Part shown: piece after piece, positions 51,657-62,526 of the stretch | Layout of the letters: the number at the start of each line of letters is the position of its first letter | Position numbering within the stretch: position 1 is the first letter of the stretch | From: Myoxocephalus aenaeus | Lineage: Eukaryota > Chordata > Actinopteri > Perciformes > Cottidae | DNA length: 64,000 nucleotides | NCBI GenBank assembly: GCA_038501785.1 | Contig: JBAMJR010000040.1 | Location: 3,190,501-3,254,500, forward strand | Reading direction: 5' to 3' | Notes under the pieces: generated by a model | Told to the model about the DNA's origin: nothing | What the model saw: only the letters and a program-made list of their open reading frames with translations | Databases searched by the model: none | Position numbers and translations under genes: made by a program

Positions 51657-54413
51657 CAGCGGCTCACACGGGATTATTTAGTTTTTTTCAATTGAATTTC
51701 TACTTCTATTCCACAGTGAGGGGAGGTCTCTGTTCAGGAATAGCAATAGACAGAACATGGAGAACATGGAGGGATAAGAGAACAAAGTGCCTTGTTTTCT
51801 CTTTCTGTGCAGAATGGGAATGTAGGAGACATGAGGAAAACAGATGTGAAAGAGCTGAGAGAAGTTCAGCAAATATTTAGACCAGAGGGAATCAATCTAC
51901 TCGCCAGGTTGCCTGTGGTTTTGCAGGAGTTCAGGATCCTCTCCAAAGGGTTCTTTATATTTCCTCAAACATAGTTCACTCCACATGAAGAGACAATTAA
52001 ACTGAATTAGTCACCGTTCTAAACACACCATGAGTGGAAGAGCAAGGCTGGCTTTGCAAAGCTGCATTTGTTGTGCTGCAAAATGTCTTTTGGTTATCCG
52101 ATGATTCCAAGATTCCCTGTATTCAGTTGGAGTTTTATGTCATGTATATACGTATAATGTGTGATTTTAATCTTTAGTGATCATGATAACAGATGCTGGT
52201 TATTAACATTACAATATGGCCTCCATGCTGCAACTCAAATAACAAAAAAAGGTGATATATATATATATATATGTATATGTCTACATATATATTTCAGTAG
52301 GCTGATCTGAGTTCAGGTTTCAGGGTTAAATGTTGCTGGTTGGTACTTGACTTGAAAAGGAAATCACATATCACTGAAAAAAGACTTTGTCCTCAGGCAT
52401 ATCCTTCTGTCTCACATGCACACTGATAAGAGAAACGTACCCTCCCCCCTTTACAACAACAACGGAGACTAAATCTACAGCCATTTTACTAACACGGCCA
52501 CTTTAAGCACCCTGAACATAAAGGAAGATTTAGGATGAACGTTCAATGTTGCACTTGTTTGCATAGTGACCCTTCACTTTGATCAAAGCCCCTTGAAGAC
52601 TGTGAGGAGAAACCATTTAATTGTTACCAACGCCCCAAGAATATGCAACGTCTCACTTTTCTCAGACCTGCTTGAAACTATTTGAACGCGAGTGAAGTTA
52701 TGAACATAAGACAAACTGCCTGAGAACATGACTGGAAAACAGCTGTAATTTATGATGCTGCAGCAGAAAGTAATCAGTCTGACATCATTCTGTCGTCGTG
52801 TGTGGCTCAGCTTTTTGGACAGCTCTGCTTCCGGGCCATTTCCCTTCCTGTGAACCCCACATCATATTTGATTAGTTTAACCTACGAAGCAGCATTTCAA
52901 CTTAGTGGAATTCCTCGTCAGGCGTCGGAGGGCTTGTTTTACGATGAGTCAGATTATAACAAAGATCTCCAACACAAAAGGGTCCGACTGTCGACATATT
53001 GTATATTTAAAAAGCCGCAACAGACAGGGAGACTTTCCTGACTATATATTAATTCAGTATATTTGTGTTTTTGGAATGAAATGATGTTGCCTTTTATTTA
53101 TTTATTATTTATTTTAGGATTTTGTTTTGTTTCAACACTAGTGCGTGTACAAGATGTCCAGATGTGTACAAGATGTGTTTCTCTACCACTGCCAACTGTA
53201 ATAACAACTATTACAAACCAACACTGGGTCGTGGCGGGGCAATCTTTTGTTTCTTTTTTTCCTGAATATAAATGCTGTTGTCTGGGCAATGTGCTTGATC
53301 TGTGCAATCAAAGGGCTTGTTCAAATATAAAACCAAAACAAGGAATCATTAAGTGCATTTACACGCACATCAATATTCAATAATTTTTCCACATTCGCCA
53401 TTTGTCTCTTTTTGTAAGTTGCTGTAGAAGAGCACACTGTTCCCTGTGAACACTAATGACAAAAGGTTGATGCCAATATTGAAAAGTTGTTTTTTTGCAT
53501 AGACTTAATAGTGAATATACAGGTTAATTTGACCCCAGCTGGTGTCTGAAACGCTTCGTATGTATCGTGAATGCACTCATTAGTTCTTCATATATATGTA
53601 TATATATATATATATATACATACACATACAGATTTTAGTGGCCAATATTAGCTGATAAAAAAGACTTCTAACTGCATGTAAATTGTGTTAAACTAAGACA
53701 AACTTGAAATATTTTGTTACTACCTCTGTAACTAACTGGGTTTCAGAGCAATTGTGGCAAAGGATGAATTTGCACAAAATTATTCAAAAACAAAAAAATA
53801 TATATTTAAAAATGCAATCATATGAAACATTCAATAAATTTCAGCTGTAATTGATCGTGATCTAATTTCTGAGTTCTGATAAGTGATCTGAGACTCAAGT
53901 CACCTCAGTGTTTCAATAAAACAGAATCCCACAATTACCTCTTTAAAATCACTATATTATGGTTTTGGATTCTACAGACTTTTTTAAAAACATTTTAGAG
54001 TAATTAAGAATACTTTAAAAGCCATATGACACACACGCTGGAGGCAGAAATGTGTAGATTTGCTGCATATACTGTACATGTGAAACACATTTCTGAGGAG
54101 CCAATAAAGCACCCTGGAGAACGTAGAGCTGCAGTGGATTGTGAAGGGTTTCTCTGATGGGAGAAACATTCAAATTACTACATCAAACACAAATTGAAGA
54201 GGAAATTCGTCATTCAGTGTTCACTTATTGACCTAAGTTTAAAAAACGTCAAAAAAAAAATCTGTACACTCCAGTTTATTTTGGGTCAATACAATCAACC
54301 AGTACAAATAATCATCTGCTGCTTCTTCACAGCACAAGTATCCAAACGCATCAACATTTAGACTTTTATCGAAAGAAGCACAGCAACAAAAACAACTGAC
54401 AGCTTTATTTTTT

Positions 54414-54419
54414 TTACTT
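54414..54419 (-). terminator. chdh: Candidate polyadenylation signal of chdh
   Basis: TTTATT on the + strand reads AATAAA on the - strand. Scanning from the chdh stop at 55666 leftward, I found no AATAAA before this one, only an ATTAAA-type variant near 54922. If used, the chdh 3' UTR would overlap that of cacna1d. Confidence 0.35.
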
Positions 54420-54666
54420 GTCCCCCGCTTAACAGATGTCTATGAAATGATAACAATGTATACAATCTGTATAGTGTTTGTAAAAAGTGAAGATTTCTGC
54501 TTTCTATCCATTTGTTGTATGGAAATCAAAACAATATAACTCTATCTACTCTGTAGCACAAGTACTCGTACCTTATAGATTTTGTACCAATGGAAAACAA
54601 AAACCCTGTTTTGTACATTTGAATTCTTGACAATGAACCTGCTGAGAATTTTTGTAAGAATCACTG

Positions 54667-54672
54667 AATAAA
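54667..54672 (+). terminator. cacna1d: Candidate distal polyadenylation signal of cacna1d
   Basis: AATAAA followed by a GT/T-rich element around 54697-54714. Earlier hexamers at 53833, 53915 and 54103 could give shorter transcripts. Confidence 0.5.
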
Positions 54673-54690
54673 GTCACGAGGACAAAGTCA

Positions 54691-55665
54691 GCACAGCTTC
54701 TCGTGTTTGTTTACAACTAACAGAGGAGAATAAAAGACATTAAGGCTATAAGAACTTCACAATCATTTCCCCTTTACAATCAAAGTGTTACTCCTTCATT
54801 AGAACAAAAACAATTAAAACATTCATGTAATATAGCACAACGCTGCATACAATGTAAACGATCACTGTCACTGTAATGAAGATACTTAATAGAGTAGTGC
54901 AAAGCTTAATAAGACACAATTTTAATTCATTCGAGCACTTGCCCATATTAGTGTTGATAATAAGTGGTATCATCTGATCAGTTATAAACAATACTTCTCT
55001 GTAAACATCTACGATGCATTAAGAACAAATGTATAAACACAAGAGACACTGACAGCTCTTTTGTACGTATACTTTACATTAAGAGTCTTTCAGCACCACA
55101 CTCGCCAGATATGATGAGCTATTATTTGCATGTATTACTACTTAGATTAAACAGATGCCCGACTACCCTGAACCAAAAGGAAACTAAAAGCTGTGAGTTA
55201 TAATACTCAACAATGCAAGTGCAATCCTGTCCAGTCTGCTGTTGCCCAATACCTGTTTCATATTAGCTTCAGGGTGTTTCTTGGAATCTATTATATCTCA
55301 GAATCTTTTTCCATTATGTTCACAGTGCGGTTGCAATTGCTCAGCATGTTTCCCAGCAACTACGTCATGCCATCCTGGAGCACCAGGACTTTACGTCTAA
55401 ATTTAAACTTTCAGATTAAAAATGTCACATGTAAACTGCTAAAATTAACTTTAAATTAATTTAAAAAGCGTAGGTCAGCCCTTCATAATTGTTGTTAGCC
55501 TGTGACTACACATCTAAAACAGAAATATCACGTGTGTTCACAAGACAACACGACATTATTCATGTGCAATATCAGATCAAAGGTAAATTGATCAGCTCCT
55601 GATCGAACACAGAGTACGGCGATCATCGCGTTGTGAACCGTTCACCCTTTACTCGCTCCCTCGGC
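54691..55665 (-). other. chdh: chdh 3' UTR / convergent intergenic segment
   Basis: 975 bases between the probable cacna1d end and the chdh stop codon. They are AT-rich with no convincing coding frame. This is probably chdh 3' UTR, at least in part. Confidence 0.5.
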
Positions 55666-56084
55666 TCATCGCTGCGTGTCGAGTGTCGGAGGTCGGTACA
55701 CGGGAACCCCCGGGTCAACGAGAGGAGGCCGACCTCTGATGATGTCGGCGGCCTTCTCTGCCATCATGATGGTCGGAGCGTTCAGGTTGCCGCTGACGAT
55801 GCTGGGCATGATGGAGGCGTCGACCACGCGCAGCCGCTCGAGCCCCAGAACGCGCGCACTGGAGTCGACCACCGCCGTCGGGTCGGATGGCGAGCCCATC
55901 TTGCAGGTGCAGGACGGGTGGTAAGCACTGTCCGCTTTTCGGCGGACAAAAGCATCAATGTCGGCGTCGGATTGGACCTGAGGACCAGGCTGGACTTCGG
56001 GACCACGGAACGGGTCAAAGGCCTTCTGGGTAAAAATCTCTCTGGAGAGTTTGACACACTCCCTGAACTCCGACACATCAACAT
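55666..56084 (-). CDS. chdh: chdh last coding exon
   Basis: 419 nt. It encodes VDVSEFRECVKLSREIFTQK, the catalytic-histidine segment SAYHPSCTCKMGSPSDP and NLNAPTIMMAEKAAD, ending DTQR and TGA. The acceptor on the - strand is cctctcag. Confidence 0.96.
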
Positions 56085-59000
56085 CTGAGAGGAGAGAGGA
56101 GATGGAAATTTAAAAAAACTGGCTATATTATCAGCAGTGTGCCGTCCAACCACAATGAATAGTACAAATCTTTAAAATAACAATGATCCTGAGGCCTTCA
56201 GAGGGAAGTATCGAAGCAACATATAAAGCAAAGTACATTCAGAACTAAGCAGGTCTCATTGAAAGTATGCTTTCTAGGGAAACAGTGTTCTCAAAACCTT
56301 TGCTGAAGTTGGTTCTAGACAGTTCAGTGACTGAATCTTACCAGTGGAGAGATAGTTTGGCTGGAGGATCGGGTGATCCAAAGGGTTGGCGCTCTTCAGC
56401 TTCATCCAGCCCACACTGGTGCTCCTCATTGGTCCAACATGAACCTAAAACACAAACAGAAACACTCATCTCTGTGGTATGTTTACTCTAGCGTTCCAGT
56501 TGTACTGTGCTGGTTGACTTCCTTTTCTCCATACAGATGGTGAGGAGATACTATTTCACTGAAAGAGGAAAAAACAACATTATTCATTGTTATTTTCTGC
56601 TCAATGAAAACAATCTAAAGTGGGTCAAGTCAAGTAACCACTGTGTGTGTTTTTGACTTGGCCTACATTCAATACACCCTTTATAAAGACAATGTGTTTG
56701 TTGTCTTTTGTATTTATACAGATGTTACTCATTATGCCTTTTCCAGTATTATTGCTTTTGGCGTTCATGGTTTCTGCACACAATAACTCATGAAACAAAC
56801 CCTTCTTTAAACACAAAAAACACAAAGCCTTTTGTAGCACTTCAATAGAAGCCTCATTTCACACGTACATACAGTAACTCTGAACTCTTTCCTGGAACAT
56901 TTCCTTCAATGGAAAAGAGCCTATAATTAAAGTCAATAAGCCACTTATCAGGTAATTTCTGGAAAGCACCTGTTGGTTTGATCCATGGAACTGTTAAAAC
57001 TCCTTTGTGTGTCGTGCATTATGGGCAGGTCTTATCTGATTCATCATAAATAAAAGTCATGTTGTTGCAGACTGTAAAGGAGTACTGTGGAATTGTATCT
57101 GACACACTGTTGACAAATAACAAACACACTCACACACAGTCATGCATATCTCTGTATGACACAGTTAAACCACCCTAAAAGCTCTCATGCGCACTAAGCA
57201 CACACCTGATACGCCTCGATCTCGGATGCAACTCGGCCGTGGTCGATGACCTGTGAGGGCAGGAAGTGAAACTGGATGTCGGGGTGTGTGACATGTGGTC
57301 GACTGCGGATGAACCCTCCGCTCTCCAAGTGGGCTGTTGCTCCATAACCTAAGGGACAGTTGTCATGGCGCGTTAGATGGTGGGACACGGCGTCGTCAGA
57401 CATGCAGCGTCTGTCTTGTCTAATCGATAAACGTAACAATGACAGATACTTCATCTACACATTCTGCGTGTTAATGGTACAATGTATTTCATTTTTCATT
57501 TTTATTTAAAAAAGGTTAAAAAAATGAACTAACATTATTAACAGAATGTAAAGAGGTTATAATGTTGACGTATTAAAAAATAAATAATTCAAACTCCATT
57601 AACTCTATGATTTAAGATACAGAGTTTATATGAACCCAACGTGTTTCCTGTGTTAATACTAGGCATTGAAGTTTAGTGATAAAAACTCACAGAAATCCAT
57701 TATTGTATAGAACATTAGGGAGCATGTGTGTTACCACATGCATGTGTGGGTGCTTTGGTTACCAGTGAACCGAGTGAGCCACTCCAGGCCTATCTTAACC
57801 ATGCGGAAAGGTTTCTGGGCCTTGTACAGGGTGATGGGCTGAGTGCACTGCTGCTGGATATACAACTCCAAATGATCCTGCAGGTTACTGCCAACACCTG
57901 AGAAACCAGAGAAGAGGAGAAGACAAAGAGACGCATGAATACCGCTCATGTTAAGCGTGACGCAGGTGAATGAATCCCTCTGTCAGTGTGTATTTGTGTT
58001 GGATGTGTTCAAATAAAGTCAAGTACGTAGGTTTTTTTAGTTACCTGGTAAGTGCTGAACCGCAGCGATACCGAGTTGTTTCAGGTCATCAGCGTTTCCC
58101 ACCCCCGACAGCATGAGAAGCTGAGGGGAGTTAATGGCTCCTCCACTTAATATCACCTCTTTATCTGCAAACACCTGAAGAGAGAAGAGAAAAACTAATG
58201 AGTGAATCAATACTAAAAGAGTCTAATGATTCATCAAAAATTTTGTTTCTGGATGGATTGGATGGAAAAGTAAATTAAAAAGGCTTGGTTGAGAAAGATC
58301 ATCTCAATTTTGTGTTAAAAAAATAAAGAAAGTATTCCACAACATAATTATATTTTCCTGAAAATGATAGTAATTCTATCCATCTTACCCTTTTCTTTTG
58401 TCCTTTCTGTGTGTACTCTACACCCACGGCACGGTTGCCATCAAACAGGATCTTGGTGGTCAGGCAGCGCACCTCCGTCTTCAGGTTGGGTCGACCCAGG
58501 ACAGGTCTCAGGTAGGCACTGGCTGTGCTCCACCTCTTTCCTGGACACATTTGGGCAGTGAGATGTGGACAATATGTGCTCTCAGTTGTTATTGGATATA
58601 GGAGTTAATGTTTTCTTTAACCTTTATAAATGGTCATGTCCATCCAGCCAAAGCCCTCCTGTTGGTGTCCGTTCATGTCCTCTGTGAAGGGGTATCCTGC
58701 CTGCTGCCCCGCCTCAATAAAAGCGTTGTGAAGGGGATGGTTGGTCTTCCCTCTGGACACATGAAGAGGTCCGCCGCCCCCCCGGTAACTACAGTACACA
58801 CATAAAACACTAATTGAATATGTCACAAAGATAAGAGCATTTCCCTTTCAAAATGCAATGATCTGTCTACGGGAAATGGTTATAGGTCTTTAATAATCAA
58901 TATTGCAATCGACATTAATCATTTAAATTCCCAGCATTTATATCTTTCAGAAGACGGCGGATGACATTTGAGTTCAAACACAAACAAATGGACACAATTT

Positions 59001-60388
59001 GTTGACTCAGTACTACGTGGAAGCATTATGTTAATCTAGCATAAAAAACTTCCTGTGGATGCGTGGCGTGATAACTTCAGTCTCATTACAAATTACGTCA
59101 TTGTTTTTTATTAAAAAAACAACGCACATAAAAAAATCTAATTTCTCTGTCTGTTGTTATAACACAGATGGACACATACATCGCATTTAAAAAAAAAAAA
59201 ATGTCCAGCAGATATTTTTGTCCGGTACCTGTTTTCTCCCAGCTCATGATACTGAGCTTTCCTAAAGTAAGGCAGACAGTGTTCGTAGTCCCAGCCCTCG
59301 GCCCCCTCCCTTTGCCAGCGGTTGTAGTCTTCAGCGTGTCCGCGGATGTACACCATGGCGTTGAGAGAAGAGGACCCGCCCCAGACGCGGCCCCTCGGCC
59401 AGTACATCACCCGGTTGTCCATGTGGGCCTGGGCTAAAATGTGGTAGTACCAGTTATACCTGAGGAGGAATAAAAACAAATACAGCATGGCGTCTGATTG
59501 GAACCCATATCTGTCTGGACAACAACAGTTTAATAATATGTTATTATATGGAGAATGATATAAAATGCTGGACTAATAAGTTGGTATAAAGGTGTATGTG
59601 ATATATGGATGATAAATTAGTTAAAATTAATTATATACATTTCTTTTCTTCATTTATTGTGGCTTTAATAGTCTAAAATAACATAAAATCACAGTTTGAC
59701 TCAGTAAACTGTGTTCTTTTTCATTTCATATTTCAAAGAAATATGCAAGTGAGTGGAATAAACTCTATGAAGGCATTTTACAGTGGAGTTTTAAGGGATT
59801 GACCTGTCTCTAAAAAAGTCACATCCTGTCAAAATGTTTGCACAAATGTCTACATTTGTGTTGTCATTATTTGTGTTTGCACACATCTGGGAATGAATGA
59901 CAAGGTAAATAAAACTGTTGGACACATCAGCAACAAAACATTTGTGAAATGATCCAACTAGTGTACTTGTCATCACAGAGGTTGTAGGTCAACGCAGCCG
60001 GCATGTGGATCTTCCATGAGAGTTGTGAGTTGCTGAGCAACATGTCCTTAGGCCCCGCCTCCAGCAGCAGCACAGACTCGAGGGCATCCTCACTGAGACG
60101 GTTGGCAAGGACGCAGCCCGCCGACCCGGCCCCAACAATGATGTAACTGTAGGACGGTGTTTTCTGATTGGCTGTAGGTGAGGAAGTGTTCCTGTTGGCA
60201 GCTGTTGCACTAAAGCATCTGTAGTGGTTGAAGAAGGATCGGGAAAAGCACCGGCCCATATTTGTGGTCATGGGGGCAAATTCTGGCAAACAGGTAAACG
60301 AGCACCTGCCATCCCTCATAAATCTCCCTCGAGTCGCAGTCACAAACAGCCGGGCTCCAGTTTGGCCTGACATGGCCAAAGACAACAT
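55666..60388 (-). CDS. chdh: Choline dehydrogenase, mitochondrial (GMC oxidoreductase)
   Basis: FAD enzyme of the mitochondrial inner membrane that oxidises choline to betaine aldehyde, the first step to the osmolyte and methyl donor betaine. Nine coding exons sum to 1,902 nt, giving 633 aa (human about 594). The start is the ATG at 60388, the first ATG after a splice acceptor in the 5' UTR. Residues 1-80 are rich in R, S and T with few acids, as in a mitochondrial presequence. The FAD fold begins YIIVGAGSAGCVLANRLSED, with LLLEAG after it. GMC signature 1 is GRVWGGSSSLNAMVYIRG. Signature 2 is GAINSPQLLMLSGVG. The active-site histidine lies in YHPSCTCKMG, and NLNAPTIMMAEKAADII closes the fold. 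The protein ends TLDTQR (human TLATQR). It converges with cacna1d and diverges from il17rb. Confidence 0.96.
56342..56444 (-). CDS. chdh: chdh exon 8
   Basis: 103 nt between - strand tgttttag and gtaaga. It encodes VHVGPMRSTSVGWMKLKSAN and PLDHPILQPNYLST, parallel to HVGTMRGTSVGWLKLRSAN of the human enzyme. Confidence 0.95.
56445..57205 (-). other. chdh: chdh intron 7
   Basis: 761 bases with no repeat or gene recognised. Confidence 0.55.
57206..57348 (-). CDS. chdh: chdh exon 7
   Basis: 143 nt between - strand cccttag and gtgtgt. It encodes YGATAHLESGGFIRSRP and HPDIQFHFLPSQVIDHGRVA, conserved substrate-domain sequence. Confidence 0.95.
57349..57762 (-). other. chdh: chdh intron 6
   Basis: 414 bases, AT-rich, nothing recognised. 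Confidence 0.55.
57763..57897 (-). CDS. chdh: chdh exon 6
   Basis: 135 nt between - strand tttctcag and gtaacc. It encodes VGSNLQDHLELYIQQQCTQP and AQKPFRMVKIGLEWLTRFT. VGxNLQDH is a hallmark of GMC oxidoreductases. Confidence 0.95.
58045..58174 (-). CDS. chdh: chdh exon 5
   Basis: 130 nt between - strand ctcttcag and gtaact. It encodes VFADKEVILSGGAINSPQLL and MLSGVGNADDLKQLGIAAVQ. It contains GMC signature 2. Confidence 0.96.
58389..58540 (-). CDS. chdh: chdh exon 4
   Basis: 152 nt between - strand gtgtccag and gtaaga. It encodes KRWSTASAYLRPVLGRPNLK and KILFDGNRAVGVEYTQKGQK. Confidence 0.95.
58622..58788 (-). CDS. chdh: chdh exon 3
   Basis: 167 nt between - strand tactgtag and gttaaa. 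It encodes YRGGGGPLHVSRGKTNHPLH, then EDMNGHQQEGFGWMDMTIYK. Human: YRGADGPLRVSRGKTNHPLH. Confidence 0.95.
58789..59228 (-). other. chdh: chdh intron 2
   Basis: 440 bases, AT-rich, with no element recognised. Confidence 0.55.
59229..59459 (-). CDS. chdh: chdh exon 2
   Basis: 231 nt between - strand ctcctcag and gtaccg. It encodes YNWYYHILAQAHMDNRVMYW, GMC signature 1 in PRGRVWGGSSSLNAMVYIRG, and GWDYEHCLPYFRKAQ. Confidence 0.96.
59460..59966 (-). other. chdh: chdh intron 1 (between coding exons 1 and 2)
   Basis: 507 bases, AT-rich, nothing recognised. Confidence 0.55.
59967..60388 (-). CDS. chdh: chdh first coding exon with mitochondrial presequence and FAD site
   Basis: 422 coding nt. The ATG at 60388 starts MLSLAMSGQTGARLFVTATR, a basic presequence. 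The FAD-binding VGAGSAGCVLANRLSED and VLLLEAGPKDML follow, then MPAALTYNLCDDK. The exon extends about 29 nt further to an acceptor (gatttacag on the - strand), so the preceding leader is spliced. Human CHDH starts the fold with the same motif. Confidence 0.94.
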
Positions 60389-61007
60389 CCTGGTTCTGGG
60401 AGGGTTTTCTTCATTCACTGTAAATCACAACAACACACAGTGAAGGATGTCCTAGAAGGGGCAAGCTGGAGCCGGGACTCAAACTATATCTAATGAAATG
60501 TACATGTCCAAAAGTAACACTCATGTGTTTACTGTCCTGCTAAGTATGCAAATTGTGGGTTACAGAGAGCCTTTTGGCTGACATGGTGTTAATCATTATT
60601 TCAGCCACACCTTGTCCTTCTCAATTCATACTTTGGAAATTACAGGCTGTTAAATGAACAAACAGAAATATATTAACTAGAGCCGAATACAATAAAGTTG
60701 TTCTCCAGGAACTTTGGAAGTAACCCTCAACTCTGCATGTGGAGCGGTTATTTATTTGCCCTGGCTTATTTCCTGCTGTTGAGGAGAGCAGTTTATGTTT
60801 CTCCACTTTTCATTGCTCAAGTACCAAATGCTTACATATTATTTGGGCAAATGGTCTTATGTCTTTCAACCAGAAGGGACGAATGGCTCCTCTCTGCTGC
60901 AGTCTCACTTTGTGATTTAGCCTGACCCAAGATCACGCCTCGTCGGGTTAAGAAACAAATACAAATAGTGATAATTGTGTGCAGAGGAGCAACAGGAAAT
61001 ATTTTGT

Positions 61008-61143
<136 letters not shown>

Positions 61144-61255
61144 CATGTCTACTTTGTGTAAAAGGTTACAAAGCAAAGTCTGCAAAAAACTGTCTGGCAT
61201 TATAATTGTATTGTCTGTAGTGCGTTTACGTCATAGAGCAAGTTCCATAAGTCCA

Positions 61256-61589
61256 TACCCAGCCAGCATGTCCATGTGGGGCCCATAAGGTTTACATTTG
61301 GGCTGCCGATAAGGGTCCCAAGTGGGTTTGTCCGCAGTTTCCACGGTGGCCTCACCTGTGTTTGCCCAGTATGGGCAAACACAGGTGAGGCCAATTTGTA
61401 GCCAATTTGGGTCCCACTTAAAGCCCAGTCAGATCCCTCTTAAAGTCGGTGAATAAACCGGTGAATAAACCCAGTATGGGCAAACACAGGTGAGGCCACC
61501 GTGGAAACTGCGGACAAACCCACTTGGGACCCTTATCGGCAGCCCACATTTAAACCTTATGGGCCCCACATGGACATGCTGGCTGGGTA
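61256..61589. mobile_element. Foldback DNA element (MITE-like) with 113-bp inverted arms and TA target duplication
   Basis: Arms 61256-61368 and 61477-61589 are inverted copies, with only about two mismatches noticed (ttacattt versus ttaaatgt). The ends read CCCAGCCAGCATGTCCATG inward from both sides and are bounded by TA on each side, suggesting a TA target duplication around a 330-bp element. The left arm also forms a perfect 20-bp hairpin around agtat (61348-61392). That hairpin's right half is repeated directly at the start of the right arm. No transposase is encoded. Confidence 0.85.
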
Positions 61590-62186
61590 AAGCCTCCATA
61601 AGTAGGTCAGGACTGTCAGAGCAATAAAGCAGCCAGTCCGCAGCAGTTTGACTGATAAGCTGAAATCAGCAAACAGTCTGAAATGTCGGTAAAGAAGCTT
61701 CTGAGACACCAACACATCCACAGCAAGTGGGAACAGCAAGATGTGTCCAAGTTTCACTAATTTAGGTTTCATGGTTAGTCTGAAATACCGCTAAATGTTT
61801 ACGATTAAAGGCCAATTACGCAACTGTTGGCTTATCAGTGTACGGTCTGTAGGTCTTCTCGGTCTGTCGGTCAGCTGCAGGACCCACAGACCTGCAGCTG
61901 CACTCTGCTCTGCAGGATTAAGTTAAAACACACTTGACATGCTCCACACGCTCGAGAAGACGTTTAAAGTGTCTGTAACATCGTAAAACGGGTTAGGCTG
62001 TTGTTGACAGCCTTTTTCCGGGCCCTAGTTCTCCGTTACGTTCGTCTGCTGGTTACTGCAGGACGGACACAGCTCGCACTAACTGATACAGTTAACCTCA
62101 CAAACTATGTTTAATGTAAACCGAGGCGTTTAATACCAACATGGACGTGAACAACTGGCATAAGGAGCAGGAGAAGAAGACCTTAC

Positions 62187-62225
62187 CTTTTTTTTAAACC
62201 CTGAGACGAGAGACTATGCGTGGTG
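62187..62225 (-). other. chdh: Probable noncoding first exon of chdh
   Basis: On the - strand a strong donor (aaaag|gtaagg) at 62187/62186 follows ...gtctcgtctcagggttt. With the acceptor at 60418 it would form a two-part 5' UTR. The transcription start is unknown, so the right edge is approximate. Confidence 0.4.
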
Positions 62226-62460
62226 TAATCGCGTAAACCTCAAAAGAACGGGACCACTGCTGTGGGCGGGGCTTAGTGCTATTTACTTAAAAGGTAACGG
62301 GTCAAATCCAGCGTGTCACTCACTGACAGTTCATTCAGGAAGAGCGCGAGAGGTAACGAGTCAGATGCTGTGGACTGTGAAAGGCTTACGTATCCCTTTA
62401 TGTTATAGTTTAAGTTTATTTATTATAGTTCTGTTTTTATTTGAGCTACAGCCAGGTGTG
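62226..62460. promoter_or_regulatory. Putative bidirectional promoter of chdh and il17rb
   Basis: About 235 bases between the presumed chdh leader exon (- strand) and the il17rb ATG at 62461. They contain a GC box, GGGCGGGGCT at 62264-62273, and CpG-bearing sequence unlike the AT-rich surroundings. No TATA box was placed with confidence. The human genes share the same head-to-head layout. Confidence 0.5.
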
Positions 62461-62526
62461 ATGATGTGGGGAGCCAGTGTGATTTTGTTCTACTATCTCG
62501 CGGCCCAGGTGACATCACAAGAAATT
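62461..62526 (+). CDS. il17rb: il17rb exon 1, signal peptide
   Basis: 66 nt from ATG to gtaagt, encoding MMWGASVILFYYLAAQVTS plus QEI. It has a hydrophobic core typical of a secretory signal. A second in-frame ATG directly follows. A possible donor in the leader (gagag|gtaacg near 62353) could indicate an upstream noncoding exon. Confidence 0.75.

Larger units (their letters stand above)
51657..54690 (+). other. cacna1d: cacna1d 3' UTR (probable)
   Basis: AT-rich DNA after the stop with no conserved reading frame. AATAAA hexamers occur at 53833, 53915, 54103 and 54667. The last has a GT-rich stretch about 30 nt downstream (ctcgtgtttgtttac), so it is the best distal polyadenylation signal. 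(AT)n runs lie near 52255-52275 and 53590-53616. The exact end is inferred. Confidence 0.6.

Noticed and set aside
52802..53383. Open frames of 79 and 106 codons after the cacna1d stop
   Set aside because: They lie within the AT-rich 3' UTR, have no family resemblance and overlap in different frames.
55633..56088. 151-codon + strand open frame opposite chdh
   Set aside because: It is the antisense shadow of the GC-rich chdh last exon, whose minus-strand product is clearly recognised.
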